This document shows, in pieces, positions 12,006-23,679 of a stretch of DNA of 64,000 nucleotides. The stretch comes from Fonsecaea monophora. Its lineage: Eukaryota > Ascomycota > Eurotiomycetes > Chaetothyriales > Herpotrichiellaceae. The stretch covers positions 434,001-498,000 of the forward strand of contig NW_019173940.1 in the NCBI RefSeq assembly GCF_001642475.1, written 5' to 3'. The notes below the pieces were generated by a model that was given only the letters and a program-made list of their open reading frames with translations, made no database searches and had not been told where the DNA came from. The translations under genes and the position numbers were made by a program. Positions within the stretch are counted from its first letter, which is position 1. Each line of letters begins with the position of its first letter.

Positions 12006-14179
12006 CTACACCGTGGGGCCGGCCTTGATGACCTCCTCCGTGGCCTCATCCGAATACTTCTTGAAGTTCTCGTTGAACAACTTGGCGAGCTTGGTCACTT
12101 CGTCGCCAAAGTCGGCTGAGCCGGTCCACGATTTCTTGGGGTTCAAGAGCTCATCCGGCACGTTGGGGCACGCCTTGGGGACGCTGAGGTTGAAAACATC
12201 GTAATTCTCGTATTCGGCCTTTGCGAGCTCACCCGAGTGAATGGCATCCAGGATAGCGCGGGTATACTTCAATGGGCAGCGTTTGCCTCCAGTGCTAGCA
12301 CCCGCACCGACCCAGCCGGTGTTGAGCAGCCATGCGTTGACATTGTGCTGAGAAATCTTGTCTGCTAGCATCTTAGCGTAGCGCATCGGGTGGAGGGCCA
12401 GGAAAGGTTGAGCGAAGCAAGATGAGAAAGTGGCTTGTGGTTCAGTGACACCGTCCTCAGTACCAGCCATCTTGGAGGTATAACCAGAGATGAAGTGGAA
12501 CATGGTCTGGGCCGTGTTCAACTTGGAGATTGGTGGCAGCACACCACGAGCATCACAGGTCAGGAGGATGATGTTGCTAGGGTGGTTATCGCTGATACAC
12601 GGAATCTTGGCGTTGCCGATGTACTCGATGGGGTATGCACAGCGAGTGTTCTCCGTCAGGGTCGCATCGTCATAGTCAACTTCCCGAGTCTCGGGGTCAA
12701 AGACGACATTCTCCAACACAGAGCCGAAACGAATGGCGTTGAAAATATCAGGTTCCTTTTCCGCAGACAGGCCAATACACTTGGCGTAGCAGCCACCTTC
12801 AATGTTGAAGATACCTCTATCGGACCAGCAGTGCTCGTCGTCACCAATCAGCTTGCGATTGGGATCGGCAGAGAGCGTGGTCTTTCCAGTGCCGGACAGG
12901 CCGAAGAAGACAGTGACATCGCCGTTCTCACCCTCGTTAGCTGACGAGTGAAGCGTCAACACGTTGTGCTTGACGGGCATCTCGTAGAAGAGGACGGTGA
13001 AGACACCCTTCTTCATCTCACCCGCATACTCAGTACCGAGAATAACCATCTCTTTCTCAGCGAAATTGATGGCAACGCTGGTGGCACTGGTCATCCCACT
13101 TGTGTATCTGTTGGCGGGGAAGGACCCTGCATTGTAGATGACATAGTCGGGGTGGAAATGTTCCAGCTCTTCACGAGAGGGTCTGATGAGCATGTTCCGC
13201 ATGAACAGGGCATGATAGGCCCGGGCGCAGACAACTCGGACGCTGATACGGTATCGTTCATCCCAGCCAGCGAAGCCATCGATGACATAGATTCGATTCC
13301 GGGTATTGAGGTAGTCGACAGCACGTTCTCGGTTAATCTTCCAGACCTATACGAGCAAGATGGTATGTCAGCGGCCTGGTCTCTCATAACAACAAACATA
13401 TCGTGGGGCTCAGAGAACTAAGGACGGAACAATTCCCGGCCCATGACTTGGGTTGGCCGAGTCATCCGCAGCCAAGAGTTTTCTTAGCCGCGGCCCAGGG
13501 CCCAGCTCTGCGTCATGGGTCTTTCCGGGCAACGCGGGGCAGAGCCACACTTCAGCTGAGAAACTTGGGCGTTTTCCTGCCGTCCGTAGCGCACATGCGA
13601 ACCACTGCATCACCGTGCATTGCGGGGAATCGCTGGGTGTTAGGCACCGTCGAGTTTGCTCGCCCGTGGCCGAGATCAAACGACTCATGGGCCGCCTGCT
13701 AGGTGCATGTGCTTGTCCTTGCGGATTTGGGTCGGACCAGTCTCGCAATGTACAAAGGATAGAAAAGGAGAAGATGACAATAAACTGACCTCTGGAGTCA
13801 TGGGCTTGTTGACTGGTCCCCACCACACATCCTTCTCCGAGCTTTCCTCCTTGACCACACGCTTATCCAGCGGGGAACGACCGGTTTTGGACCCTGAGTA
13901 GGCTGTCAAAGCTCCTGAGGATGTAATGGCTGTGCCGGTTTCGTAGACCAGGGCATCTTCATAGAGAGCCGAAACTGATGGGTTGGCAACAATGGCAACC
14001 CGGTCGTAGTCAATGTGAGCAGTTGTGTGGAGCTCTTCTTCGAGTTCGGTGTGCTCGCGGGTTGGCCTGAAGTTGAAGTGAGTTGATTGTGATCTCATGG
14101 ATTTGGGCATCAAGAGGAGGGAAACTTACTCGACACCACCAGGGTGGAGAGCGGTCTTGTTGACAGAGTGAGAGACCAT
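12006..14179 (-). CDS. acuF: Phosphoenolpyruvate carboxykinase (ATP)
   Basis: Converts oxaloacetate plus ATP to PEP, the committed step of gluconeogenesis. Exons: 14130-14179, 13790-14066 and 12006-13346, joined in frame to 555 residues. Seen: the fungal N-terminus MVSHSVNKTALHPGG, SGSKTGRSPLDKR (residues about 73-85), WKINRERAVDYLN, the kinase-1a P-loop GLSGTGKTTLS (about 258-268) and the metal-binding LIGDDEHCWSD block just after it. The C-terminus carries GWVGAGASTGGKRCPL. It is the acuF / PCK1 orthologue by family. Intron 1 is 63 nt; intron 2 is 443 nt (GTCAGT...TAG), unusually long here. The start is supported by family length and an A at -3, yet the same frame stays open upstream with an alternative ATG at 14305. 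PEX11 lies just upstream on the same strand, and both are induced on acetate or fatty acids in other fungi. Confidence 0.96.
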
Positions 14180-15341
14180 TCTGGAGGAGAAAGCTCGAAG
14201 CTGGACTTTGGCTAATGCTGAACGTGCTGTTCCAGTTGCTGGAGAGGGCGACTGAGGCCTGATCTGGTGAACAGCTTGGAGACGAGTAGAGTAGTCGGCA
14301 GCCATGACTTGGGGATCGACCTGATATTGTATCTTTCTGACGATGGGGCCAAGCCGAAACGATGTGCTATTCCCGATGAACTCACGGGAGAGATCGGAGG
14401 ACGACGATGTGGTTTTGCGTAGAGACTCAATCCGACTCTGCCCGACCCGTGCTGATTGGAAGAGGCCAAATGCCGTCGATATGCCGTGTACTACTAATTG
14501 GAGATCAGTGCCACAGGTGCGGAGCATGCGATAATGGGATGCAAATACCCTTCTTATTATCGTGTTGGGTCGAGTTTTCGAGAAGAGATTGAAAGAAAGA
14601 GGGCGACGGGAGGGTGACGGAAGACAAGCTGCAATTGAGGTGGAGGCGAGAGCTGAGTCTAGGCTTAGTCTTCCTCTCACTTTGCCTCTTCTTGCGTTTC
14701 TGCTCTCGTGATGTTCCTTTGACCCCCGCCAATGTCGCCCCCTGCGAAACTGCTGTTGAATGGCTGCGTGCCTCGCTCTTTTTCTCCCTGGAAGTTCGGG
14801 AGGGGTACTACCGCCTGCGTCAACCTCCTTGTTTCTTTGTCGCTACGCCAATCGAATCTGCGTTTCCGGTGCGAACCGTCCAATGACAGCCTTTCCAAAT
14901 AGAGAAGGGAGGAAAAAGAGATGATGAGAGCATACATACGTCAAAATGGACGCGTATTTTAAGTGTTTCGGTCGATAGTCTTGATGACAATTGTAGATCA
15001 GAGCAAACGAGTGTCGCAGTTTGTCGAGCTATGACCTGAAGGAGAGCAGGCACAAACACTTGGACTCGAGCAGATCATGATCAAACCGTTCCTCTTGGAC
15101 GACAAAACAGTAATGACAGGGAAACGACTACATCCTTGCAGCATTGACTATGACCAAACTCTTCAACCGCAAACTCGATCGATACCTTTATTGGGACTCA
15201 ATCTCCACTTGCAAACCCCCAATCCATCCGTCCGAAAGCTGCCAAATCATCCCCCATATTCCTGCGGATTTACTCAGAATTCGCGCGGTAGTTAGATTGG
15301 ATGCCGTGCAAGGAGTTGCTTAGTCTTCACGTCATAAGACC
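14180..15341. promoter_or_regulatory. PCK 5' region with open upstream frame
   Basis: Holds the PCK promoter and 5' UTR, and the PEX11 3' flank. The PCK frame remains open upstream of its ATG to about 14680, with in-frame ATGs including one at 14305. The 42 added residues are Arg/Ser/Ala-rich and end in LRAFSSR just before the usual start. No other gene seen. Confidence 0.5.
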
Positions 15342-16192
15342 TCAAGCAGTCTTCTGCCATGCTCCATATATGCCGAGCAAACTGCTGGTCACACCCGCCA
15401 AACCAACAATACCGTCATCAAGATTGGTGTAGCCGAGGATTGTGCTCGGTACCGTAAGGTCACAGAGGTCGGAGATCAGCTGGATATTGACGCTTTGTTG
15501 TTGTCTGAGTGTTGAAGTCAGTTTTAAGGGTACACACCACGAAGCAGTACATGAGTGAAGAAGAATCGTCTATGACATACCTGGCAATCTTGACCTTCTC
15601 CAACTTGGCTTCGGCGTCCTTCTCATCGACAGCCCTGGCACGCTCTCTCAATTTATAGGTGTTGTATACACCGGCAAGGGCGCTGGCGATCAGGCCTGTG
15701 AGCCAGAACTTGTACGCCGTGATCTGGATGCTCTTCGCGCGAGCATCTTTTTTGACCCCCATTGCATCCAACAACGTCGTCATATCAAAGAACAGGTAGC
15801 CTCCGTACCCAATCTGTCTCAGGACCTGAAGGTATTGCACAATCTTGTCCCCATTGCCCGACTTGACCGCCGCATCGTATAGTTCAGAAGCGGCCCGTAT
15901 GTGTTCGACAAATTTTCCAGCGCGCAGGATTTTCCTCGTCAGTCCGAATTGGTTCTTGAGCGTGGTCCATGGTTGGATGGCGCTGGTCGGGTTGTTGGTA
16001 CGATACAAGTACCAAGCGTAGAATCTGCTGAAATACTGGATCGTTCGGAGAACTTTATCACGGCCGACTGTGAAGTAGTTGGGTTAGTTGACACACTCGG
16101 CGGAACCCGCATTGGACCGACTCACCTGTCGTCGCGACAAATCGGAGGTAATGAGTCACCGCAGGGTGATAGACAAGGGCGTCTGCAACCAT
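15342..16192 (-). CDS. PEX11: Peroxin PEX11, peroxisome proliferation factor
   Basis: A 238-residue peroxisomal membrane protein that elongates and divides peroxisomes. Exons: 16126-16192, 15581-16067 and 15342-15504, separated by 58-nt and 76-nt introns; frames join exactly. Seen: the N-terminal VADALVYHPAVTHYLRF helix, VGRDKVLRTIQYFSRFYAWYL (the amphipathic membrane-curving helix region), FGLTRKILRAGKFVEH, and the C-terminal GLAGVTSSLLGIYGAWQK membrane segment. Length and order match fungal PEX11. A CCTCGG element lies about 150 bp upstream of the ATG. Its position beside PCK and near an AKL-ending acyl-CoA ligase fits a peroxisome/gluconeogenesis theme. Confidence 0.95.
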
Positions 16193-17279
16193 GATGGTGG
16201 TGACCCTTGTGATGTCTTTTAGGCCTTGTCGCAGATGAGAAGGACAAAGATGGAGGAGCGTTCAGATTCCACCTGGGATGAAAATGATGGTCTTAAGGGC
16301 GCGACTCCGGGTAGCAGGGAATGTCAGCCGCCGGACAGCGCTGCCTCGGCTGTTCGGACAATATCAGCCTACGATCGTCTCATGCTTGTTACTTTGTTGC
16401 TTGTGCGCATGCTGGTACTCGCGCTCATAAACACCACTGCATTCTTCTTGCAATTATTACACAATATCTCACCTACCTCGTTGTTATTAGCAGCAATCAA
16501 CGCAACAGTTATTTCTCGTCCGTTCACACATGGCACGAAAATTAGCTGTCCACAATCTCTGTCCGTCTGCCTAGAGCACTGCAGTCAATCCTCGAACGCC
16601 CAGTTCTTGCTCGTGTCCTTCCTCTGTGACTGGCCTGCACAGGCTCGTATCTCCAATCGGTGATCTTGTCGAAATTGCAAGGTCACTCATTGCCGAACCC
16701 TCGCACAAGTTCCAGCAGGTATTCATGTTCTTGTACAGGCCTCCTCGCCAAGCGGAAATGGAAGAAACAGTGAGGTGAGATCCGACCTGTAATAGGACGC
16801 TCAGAATCCAGAGACCGCATTCGCGGATGTCCTCGATAGCGAAACGGCATGCCGTTCCCATCCCGGATTGGTGCTTCTTGGTCACTTTCGACAACTTCTT
16901 GAGCAGGACAGCGATGGGCGTGCTCAAGTCCACCAACAATAATACCCTCCAGGTAACATCATGATCTGTTCCTCAGTTGCTGTGGTGGGACCTAAGCCAC
17001 CCAAACCATCCGGGAGCGACTGGCTGAGGAACTCCTCGATCAACAACTCATTGATGTCATCCCCTGGCTACTGTGATTGATATTAGGGGAATTTCGCTCA
17101 TCACTTTGTTCCCCAAGGATTGAGAAAGGTACCGTTGTTGATCATCTAACAGGACGTGCTGAAACTAGCACCGGATTTCATTTTCTCTTTCGGCCGCATC
17201 CCGGTCTTTTACGAACCTGCTTAGTTACTTGAGTTCAAGATCCGATCTTCGGGATTGTTGATCTAAAGCTGGTCCGAGA
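16193..17279. other. PEX11 upstream region
   Basis: Contains the PEX11 promoter, with a CCTCGG element, then about 0.7 kb of AT-richer sequence. Short stretches such as a plus-strand frame near 16645-16720 (IGDLVEIARSLIAEPSHKF) look coding-like but soon run into stops. This may be the left part of the eroded gene that follows. Confidence 0.4.
16344..16349 (+). promoter_or_regulatory. CCTCGG hexamer upstream of PEX11
   Basis: Exact match to the core bound by fungal FarA/FarB/CTF1 fatty-acid regulators, about 150 bp before the PEX11 ATG. Position and gene function fit, but a 6-mer is expected about once per 2 kb on either strand, so binding is inference. Confidence 0.35.
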
Positions 17280-18690
17280 TAACCACGGTGGTAGCTAGGT
17301 GCAGATGTGGCAGCTTCTTACCACCGAGGCGTCTTCAGCACGACTTGTCGAGTATCTCGGAGAGCACAAAGCGTCATGCAGTCCAATGTCATGACAGCAA
17401 ATCAGGTAAGTCTGCTATAACAAGCAGAGTTCTTTCCAATTTCTCCTCGTTGTTGGACGTTGGGAATTGGTAATAGTGGATTGAACGGTGTGGTCTCTAT
17501 CTAGTTATGACTCTCCGAGACAATCAACCACCTCATTCATGATGTACCCTGAGAATTGCTGTCGACATGCTGCCTGCAGCAGTTGATCTCTTGTCTATGC
17601 ACGCCTTGGATGGAGCATCTGACCCGACTTCACTCCCACTCCATGTCGCATCTGGAACCGTCACACCCTGCATCAGGGAAAGATAGGTTGTCAATTCCAC
17701 CTGCATCTCACAAGTAGAAACCATGGACTGCACCGGAGAACAACAAAACCCAAGCGTCCTGCATGTGCAATAGATATGCTCGATGACATTATATTGCGGA
17801 AAGTCGAGACTAAGAAACGCCGAGACCACATCATGGGGAATTCTTGAAAAAGCCACGGAGCTTAAACACAACTCTGGGCGACATTTGACCAACCAAGTAG
17901 AGCGTGTTCGTGATGATGCCCGCGAGGAACTTGCTAAGATCAATTCGAATTTTGGATAATACGAGACTAGGGTCGAAGAGCAAGAGCAGATATCGGAGTT
18001 GTTGTACGAAGTGTTGAAAAGTGTGGGAATGGGACTGACACTTGCCCAACGTCGAAATTTTCCAGAAGTTGAGCCTGCTCACATAGATCTAGCGTCGAAG
18101 CACGCACAGTTTCACAGTCTCGAAGCCAAGATTTTGAATCACGTCCGATTCGAAACTAAGTTGTGTCTCGACCTCGTCCTTGGTGATCGATGAATTCCGT
18201 CGGGTGGCAGAGGAAGAGCAGGGTGAAACCAGGGCTGCGAATTACGATAAGCGCCATGGACGGCGGATAATCCCGATCATCCACATGCATATCGAATAAT
18301 CAGCAACAACTTTTGCTATCTGCTAGCGAGCGACCCAAGAGTGGACGTCGAACTCGTACGAAGCGATAATTATTTGGCCGTTGAGGGGATGCAAGTCGAA
18401 GTATTCCGTAAACGGCAATGGCCCGCATCATCAAGCCGAGGTTCCGATGAAATTCCGGGACAATTCCGCCGGTTTTGCGGAGGTGGAGCAATGTCGACAT
18501 GGGAAATTTTGGCCAACATAGCTCTGAAATGTCCCTTCTTCAGAATCTGCTAGGTGATGAGCTCATGGTCTTTAGAGGTCGTTGCTATCCTTTGTTTTTT
18601 GGCAAGGTCAGTCGCTGTGGAAAGCGACTAGAAGACGCGTATCGTGTCGGACCAGGAAGGAAATCTTACGTCAGTGGGTTGTTATAGCAC
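17280..18690 (+). pseudogene. Eroded STAND/NACHT-type NTPase gene
   Basis: Coding-like pieces follow one another in order on the plus strand but are split by stops and frame changes. A first piece (about 17999-18192) reads SELLYEVLKSVGMGL and then LEAKILNHVRFETK, resembling the 'ILxSLRFxxM' linker that precedes the NTPase in fungal STAND proteins. Near 18478-18520 the sequence reads Gly-Gly-Gly-(Ala-Met)-Ser-Thr followed by WEILAN in one frame and MGNFGQH in another, recalling the P-loop GxGKST-LMKFLAN with its lysine lost. A third piece (about 18525-18630, LLQNLLGDELMVF...PLFFGKVSRCGKRLEDAYR) parallels the 'LLQxWAGDxxLVxxxFFFWxxGxxLQxSLEGLxR' stretch of fungal NACHT proteins. No intact frame spans these parts and no C-terminal repeat domain was seen. 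The assignment rests on my memory of family motifs. Confidence 0.5.
18436..18441 (+). promoter_or_regulatory. CCGAGG (CCTCGG on minus strand) upstream of aryl-CoA ligase-like gene
   Basis: FarA/CTF1-type core about 390 bp before the ATG at 18831. It also lies inside the eroded STAND sequence, so it may simply be leftover coding sequence. Weak evidence. Confidence 0.25.
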
Positions 18691-18830
18691 GAGGGGGTTG
18701 GAGGTCACAGGTTCATCACGATTGACTAAAGGTTGGGGACATCGTCCAGCTCCCGCTTCCACTCCTGCATACGTGATCGATACGGAAGTCATACTCGAAG
18801 AAGACCACAGGGGAAAAGAGAGTCACCACC

Positions 18831-20625
18831 ATGCCCACCAAATCATCTTATCCGGACATTGAGATCCCCAATGTCGACCTTTGGGGTCTGATGTTCGAGC
18901 AACCCCGGGATTTCCCCGATTCCCAAGGTTCGTCGAAGAAAGCACCCTTGAACTCTGTGAAAGTGAGGACTTCTCTGTTAACCCCAAATCATGAAACGTA
19001 GTCATTTACCGTTCTGTGGACTCATCGCGGCACTACACGTGGGCCGATGTGAAGGAAGCTGCCACGGCATTTGGGGGTGGTCTCCGTAACCTCTGGGACT
19101 GGGGGAAAGGCGACGTGCTGAACATCTTCGCGCCAAACGACGTCGACTTTGCACCGATCGTTTATGGCGTCTTCTTCGCTGGTGGCATCGTGTCACCCGC
19201 GAATCCCGCGTATTCAGCCGATGAGCTGACTTTCCAGTTATCCAATTCTGGGTCGAAGGCGATTGTGACGACGACTGATTTCTTGGAGACGGCTCTGAAA
19301 GCGGCCAAGATGTCCAACATCCCCGAGGACCGCGTGATATTGTTGGGCAGCAAACGAGATCCGTCTCACAGAGTCAAGCACTGGACCAACATCCGCAAGA
19401 CGTCGGGCGCGACTCGCTATAGACGACGCAAGATGGACCCGGACAACGAGCTCGCTTTTCTCGTGTACAGCTCAGGGACGACTGGTCTCCCCAAAGGCGT
19501 CATGCTGAGTCACCGCAACATCATCGCCGACGTCCTGATGATTAAAGGAGCCATGGGCAAGTGGTACTCGAGTGGTAAGGACAAGATTCTGGGGGTCTTA
19601 CCATTCTACCACATTTACGGCCTCACGGGGCTCATTCATCAACCTTTGCATCGCGGTATTGAGCTCGTGGTGATGCCCGCGTTCAATCTCGAGGTTTTCC
19701 TGAAGGCGATTCAGGAGCACAGGATCACCTTCATTTATGTAGCACCCCCAGTGATCGTGCGACTGTCTCGGGACAAGATTGTCGACGAGTACGATCTGAG
19801 CAGTGTCAGGATGATCACCAGCGGCGCGGCTCCGTTGACTCGAGAGCTAGTTGATGCAGTCCACAAAAGGCTGAAGATCAAGATCAACCAAGCCTATGGA
19901 TTGAGCGAGACCTCTCCCATGACGCACACCCAGGTAAGTACTCACCAACTTACCCTGTCGAGGGTCGGCAAGTTTGTCACTTTTCTCCGCTAACACAATG
20001 CTGCTAGCCCTGGGATGAATGGTACTCGTCCGTGGGAAGTGTTGGGAAGATGTTTCCAAGTATGACAGCCAAGTATATGTCACCCGACGGTAAAGAACTG
20101 GGGGCGGGAGAGGCAGGAGAACTGTGGCTATCCGGACCGAACGTTTTCAAGGGGTATTGGAAAAACGACGCCGCAACTAAAGACGCCATCACGGAGGACG
20201 GCTACTTCAAGACCGGTGACGTGGGTTACCAGGACAAAGACCACAATTTCTACATCACGGATCGAGTCAAGGAGCTCATCAAGTACAAGGGGTTCCAGGT
20301 GCCCCCAGCAGAGCTCGAGGGGAAGCTGATGGATCACCCTGGGATCAACGACGTGGCTGTAATCGGGGTGTACGACGAATTCCAACACACTGAAGTGCCA
20401 AGGGCCTACGTGGTAGCCAGTGATCGCAGCAGGACCAGTGAAAAGGACGCAGAAGAGATCGTGCAATGGCTGGCTAAGAAAGTGGCCAATCACAAGAGGC
20501 TGCGAGGCGGCGTGAGATTCATAGACGAGATACCAAAGAGCGCTGCGGGTAAGATCCTCCGGAGATTGCTGAAGGAGAAGGCCAAGGAAGAGGACGCCGG
20601 GGGCAAGGTGAAGGCGAAGCTATAG
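18831..20625 (+). CDS. 4-coumarate/aryl-CoA ligase-like enzyme with PTS1 (AKL)
   Basis: An ANL-superfamily adenylate-forming enzyme that activates an aryl or aliphatic acid to its CoA thioester. Exons: 18831-18927, 19002-19933 and 20008-20625, with introns of 74 nt each and 548 residues in total. The first donor is the non-canonical GTTCGT, but the join (DSQ-VIYRSVD) restores the typical 4CL N-terminus. Seen: YSSGTTGLPKGVMLSHRN (AMP/P-loop), YGLSETSP, GYFKTGDVGY, KELIKYKGFQVPPAELE, and the catalytic lysine in PKSAAGKILRR. The C-terminus is AKL, a peroxisomal targeting signal 1. Close fungal relatives include peroxisomal phenylacetyl-CoA ligases and 4CL-like proteins; the substrate cannot be read from the sequence. 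The start is set by a good Kozak context (CCACCATGC). Confidence 0.94.
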
Positions 20626-22114
20626 AGATGGTGGGAGGACCGGCGGTGTTCTGGAACAGTCGATGGGGGTTGGAAACGTGTCGAATTTGTGTCTCTCTCC
20701 CTCTCCTTTCTTTGACTATACGGGGAAAGAGTTCTTCGATGTACATACTGGGCGTAATAGGAGTGGCCGGCACCGAGTGTTCTGTGCATACAAGGGAGGG
20801 ATGTAGTTGATGCGCATGATGGCCAAGGCGACGACAAGTGACAAGCTTTTTCGCGACAGCATCTGATTCGGGGAGCCTGTGCCGATTAAGCCTCTGTGCA
20901 GCCGGCTGGGCATAAATTTTCTTTGGATGATGGAGAAGAAAAGGTTCACTTCTGTGTCACACCAACATCTGCGGCGCACCTAGGACCCTTGCACCTACCC
21001 GGGTGGCACCCAAGAATGGAGTTGGGGACACAAAAGTTGTTCCGTTCCGCAGCCAATACATTCGACAGAGCATATGCACGTGTCGTCGTTGTCAGACGAA
21101 AGACGGCGAACCTCCACGGCTGCGCGGGCGAAGAGTCCTGAGTGGGAAAGGGTTCTCCGTGCCTCTGCACAGATAGTGAGCAAAGGAGCGGGTGAGCCAT
21201 GCCAAAAAATTACTGAAGACGGCCACTTTCCTGAGAGGCAAGGGCGTTGGCACTAGTCGATCATGCAGGACTTCACGCAGCGGCGATCCCGAATCTTTCA
21301 CCCGGACCGAGGGATTAGTCGATAGTCGATGCTCGATGTTACCGTTGGAGGTTCGATGGTGGGATATCCAGCCACTTACACGGCCCAGCAATCATGACCT
21401 CGGGTTTCACATTGGGTAAGGTGTCGAGTGCCACCTTTTTTTGGCTGGCTTTGATCTCAATCCTTCGTCACGGGGCCCAAGCCGTATTGAGACATGATTT
21501 TTTAGGCGGGGTTTGGCACTTGGCAGGGGCCTTTATCGGTGAGCCATACGAGGTACAGGCTAGGAAATACCTAAACTACCCGTGCCACCTAGCAGTGTAA
21601 CTGCAGTACGAGGACCTACGTAAGTACCTAGGCACTAACTTTTTAGGTATTGATAGGTATTTCTTGGGGGTCCTTACCTATTGCGCCTACCTAGCTGAGT
21701 ATCTAGCTGCAAATGGCACCTTCGTCTCTGGCTAGCCACATATCTTAGCGACTGCTACCCACACTTGTACCACATCACCCTCTTCCCGGTGCCTCTGTCT
21801 CGACTCTGACGTCTTCATCCACTTCCCCTCTGGTGTATCCTTCAATCAATCTGGCTCCTTGCTAGTCACCTTGTATCTCGCACCCCCACTCCATTCTGCC
21901 AACATGCCTGTTCATCAGCATGTAGTTTCTTCTTTGGGCTTCGCCCCCCGATCTTTCGATGCACGTTTACATACCACCAACACATGGCTGATCGGCATCG
22001 ACCAAGATCATCCTGGGAAAAAGTTATATATTCGCCCTCAGTCTGTCCCACAGTCTGTCCGACCCTTTTCCCAGAGCCAGCACACAAAGCCAAATCACGC
22101 CCTCTCCTTTGAAA
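20626..22114. promoter_or_regulatory. Intergenic region upstream of Git1-like transporter
   Basis: No gene seen in this 1.5 kb. It has a perfect E-box CACGTG at 21077-21082 and a half-fit CACGTT at 21962-21967, about 150 bp before the transporter ATG. NUC-1/Pho4-type phosphate regulators bind such sites in other fungi. A cluster of TACCTA/TAGGTA-type words lies at about 21590-21710. An intron-free TC-rich leader precedes the ATG. Confidence 0.45.
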
Positions 22115-23679
22115 ATGGATACTCCTCCTGAAAAGAAGATCTTCGACGAAACAGTCAGTCCTGAAGCTGTTCGCTCATACTCGATCCATGAAGCTCCGCT
22201 TGACGCCACCCCCAAGTCGAGATGGGAACGCACATGGCCTGTCATGGCCTGCGGTGCAGGATTGTTCTCTGACGGTTATCTCAATGGCGTATGTGCCACA
22301 TCATTTGCACATCAACGTGGACATGACTGACAGCGGGGTTTTAGGTCATCGGTTCGGTTAACACCATGCTCAAGACAATCTACAAGGACGAGTACACCAA
22401 ATCCGACGCCCAGAATAATGTTGCCTCGATCGCCTTCGCTGGCACCGTTGTTGGCCAGCTGGTCTTTGGTTACCTATCCGACCACTGGTCTCGCAGACAC
22501 TCACTCCTCATTTCCACCATCATCCTGATCGTCTTTGCTGCACTGGGTGCAGGCTCCTACGGCGCAGGTGGCAGCATTCAAGGTCTCTTTGCCGCATTGG
22601 CTGCTTATCGTTTCCTTCTTGGTATTGGCATTGGAGGGGAGTACCCTGCCGGGTCAGTTGCGTGTGCGGAGAGCACCGGTGAACTCAAGAACGGCCACCG
22701 GAACCGATGGTTTATTTGCTTCACAAATCTAGCCATTGATGTTGGTTTTGTCGTCGCAGCCCTCGTCCCCATGATCTTGGCCCTGATCTTCACCGACCAA
22801 CATCTCCGTGCTGCGTGGCGTATCGCGCTGGGCTTGGGCGTCATTCCTCCCTTGTCACTTCTCTGGCTGCGAATCAAACTGCAAGAACCCGAAGAATACA
22901 ACCGCAACAAGATGAACCACTATCCATACTGGCTGATTTTGAAGTTCTACTGGTGGCGCCTGATCCTCGTCTCGCTGATCTGGTTCGTCTATGACTTCTC
23001 TGCCTACTCCTTCAGCATCTACTCTTCCGCATGGCTGGCCTTTTTGCTCCCTGCCGATGCGCCCCTCTGGAAATCCTTCGGTTGGAACACCGTCATCAAT
23101 CTGTTCTACGTTCCCGGTGCCATCATCGGCGCCTTCCTTTCTGACTGGATCGGCCCCAAGTACTGCCTTGTCACTGGTGTGATGCTGCAGGGTATCGTCG
23201 GCTTCATCATGACCGCCATCTACAAGCACCTCGACCAACCCTCCCAGGTTGGCGGCTTCGTCGTCATGTACGGCATCTTCCTGGCACTGGGCGAGATTGG
23301 TCCCGGCGACAACATCGGCCTGGTCGCCTCCAAGACCTCGGCGACCTCGGTGCGTGGTATGTACTATGGAATCGCCGCCGCGTGCGGCAAAATCGGCGCC
23401 TTTGTTGGCAATTACATCTTCCCGGACATCATCAAGGCCGCGGGCGACGACGTCATCAAGCAGGGGCAATACCCCTTCTACGTGTCTAGCGCCCTGTGCA
23501 TCTTTTCGGGTCTTATCGCCCTGATCTTCCTGCCCAACATCGGCCAGGACACGATCACCAAGGAGGACGAGCGCTTCCGGGACTACCTGATCAGCAAGGG
23601 CTATGATGTCTCCACCCTCGGCACCAAGAAGTACCACGAAGAGAAGGCTGTGGCTGTTGAAAGGCCACGAGAGCTGTAA
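22115..23679 (+). CDS. MFS phosphodiester/phosphate transporter (Git1/PHO84 type)
   Basis: A 502-residue plasma-membrane major-facilitator protein. Exons: 22115-22288 and 22345-23679, with a 56-nt intron (GTATGT...TAG) joining LSDGYLNG to VIGSVNTML. Seen: the signature DGYLNxVIGSVNTMLKxIY of the glycerophosphodiester (Git1) branch, GYLSDHWSRR after TM2 (MFS motif A), GIGIGGEYPAGSVACAE in TM4, about 12 hydrophobic helices, and a C-terminal cytosolic tail rich in Lys and Glu. Git1 relatives import glycerophosphoinositol or glycerophosphocholine for phosphate, and sometimes phosphate itself. The exact substrate is uncertain. CACGTG and CACGTT elements upstream would suit phosphate control. Confidence 0.93.
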
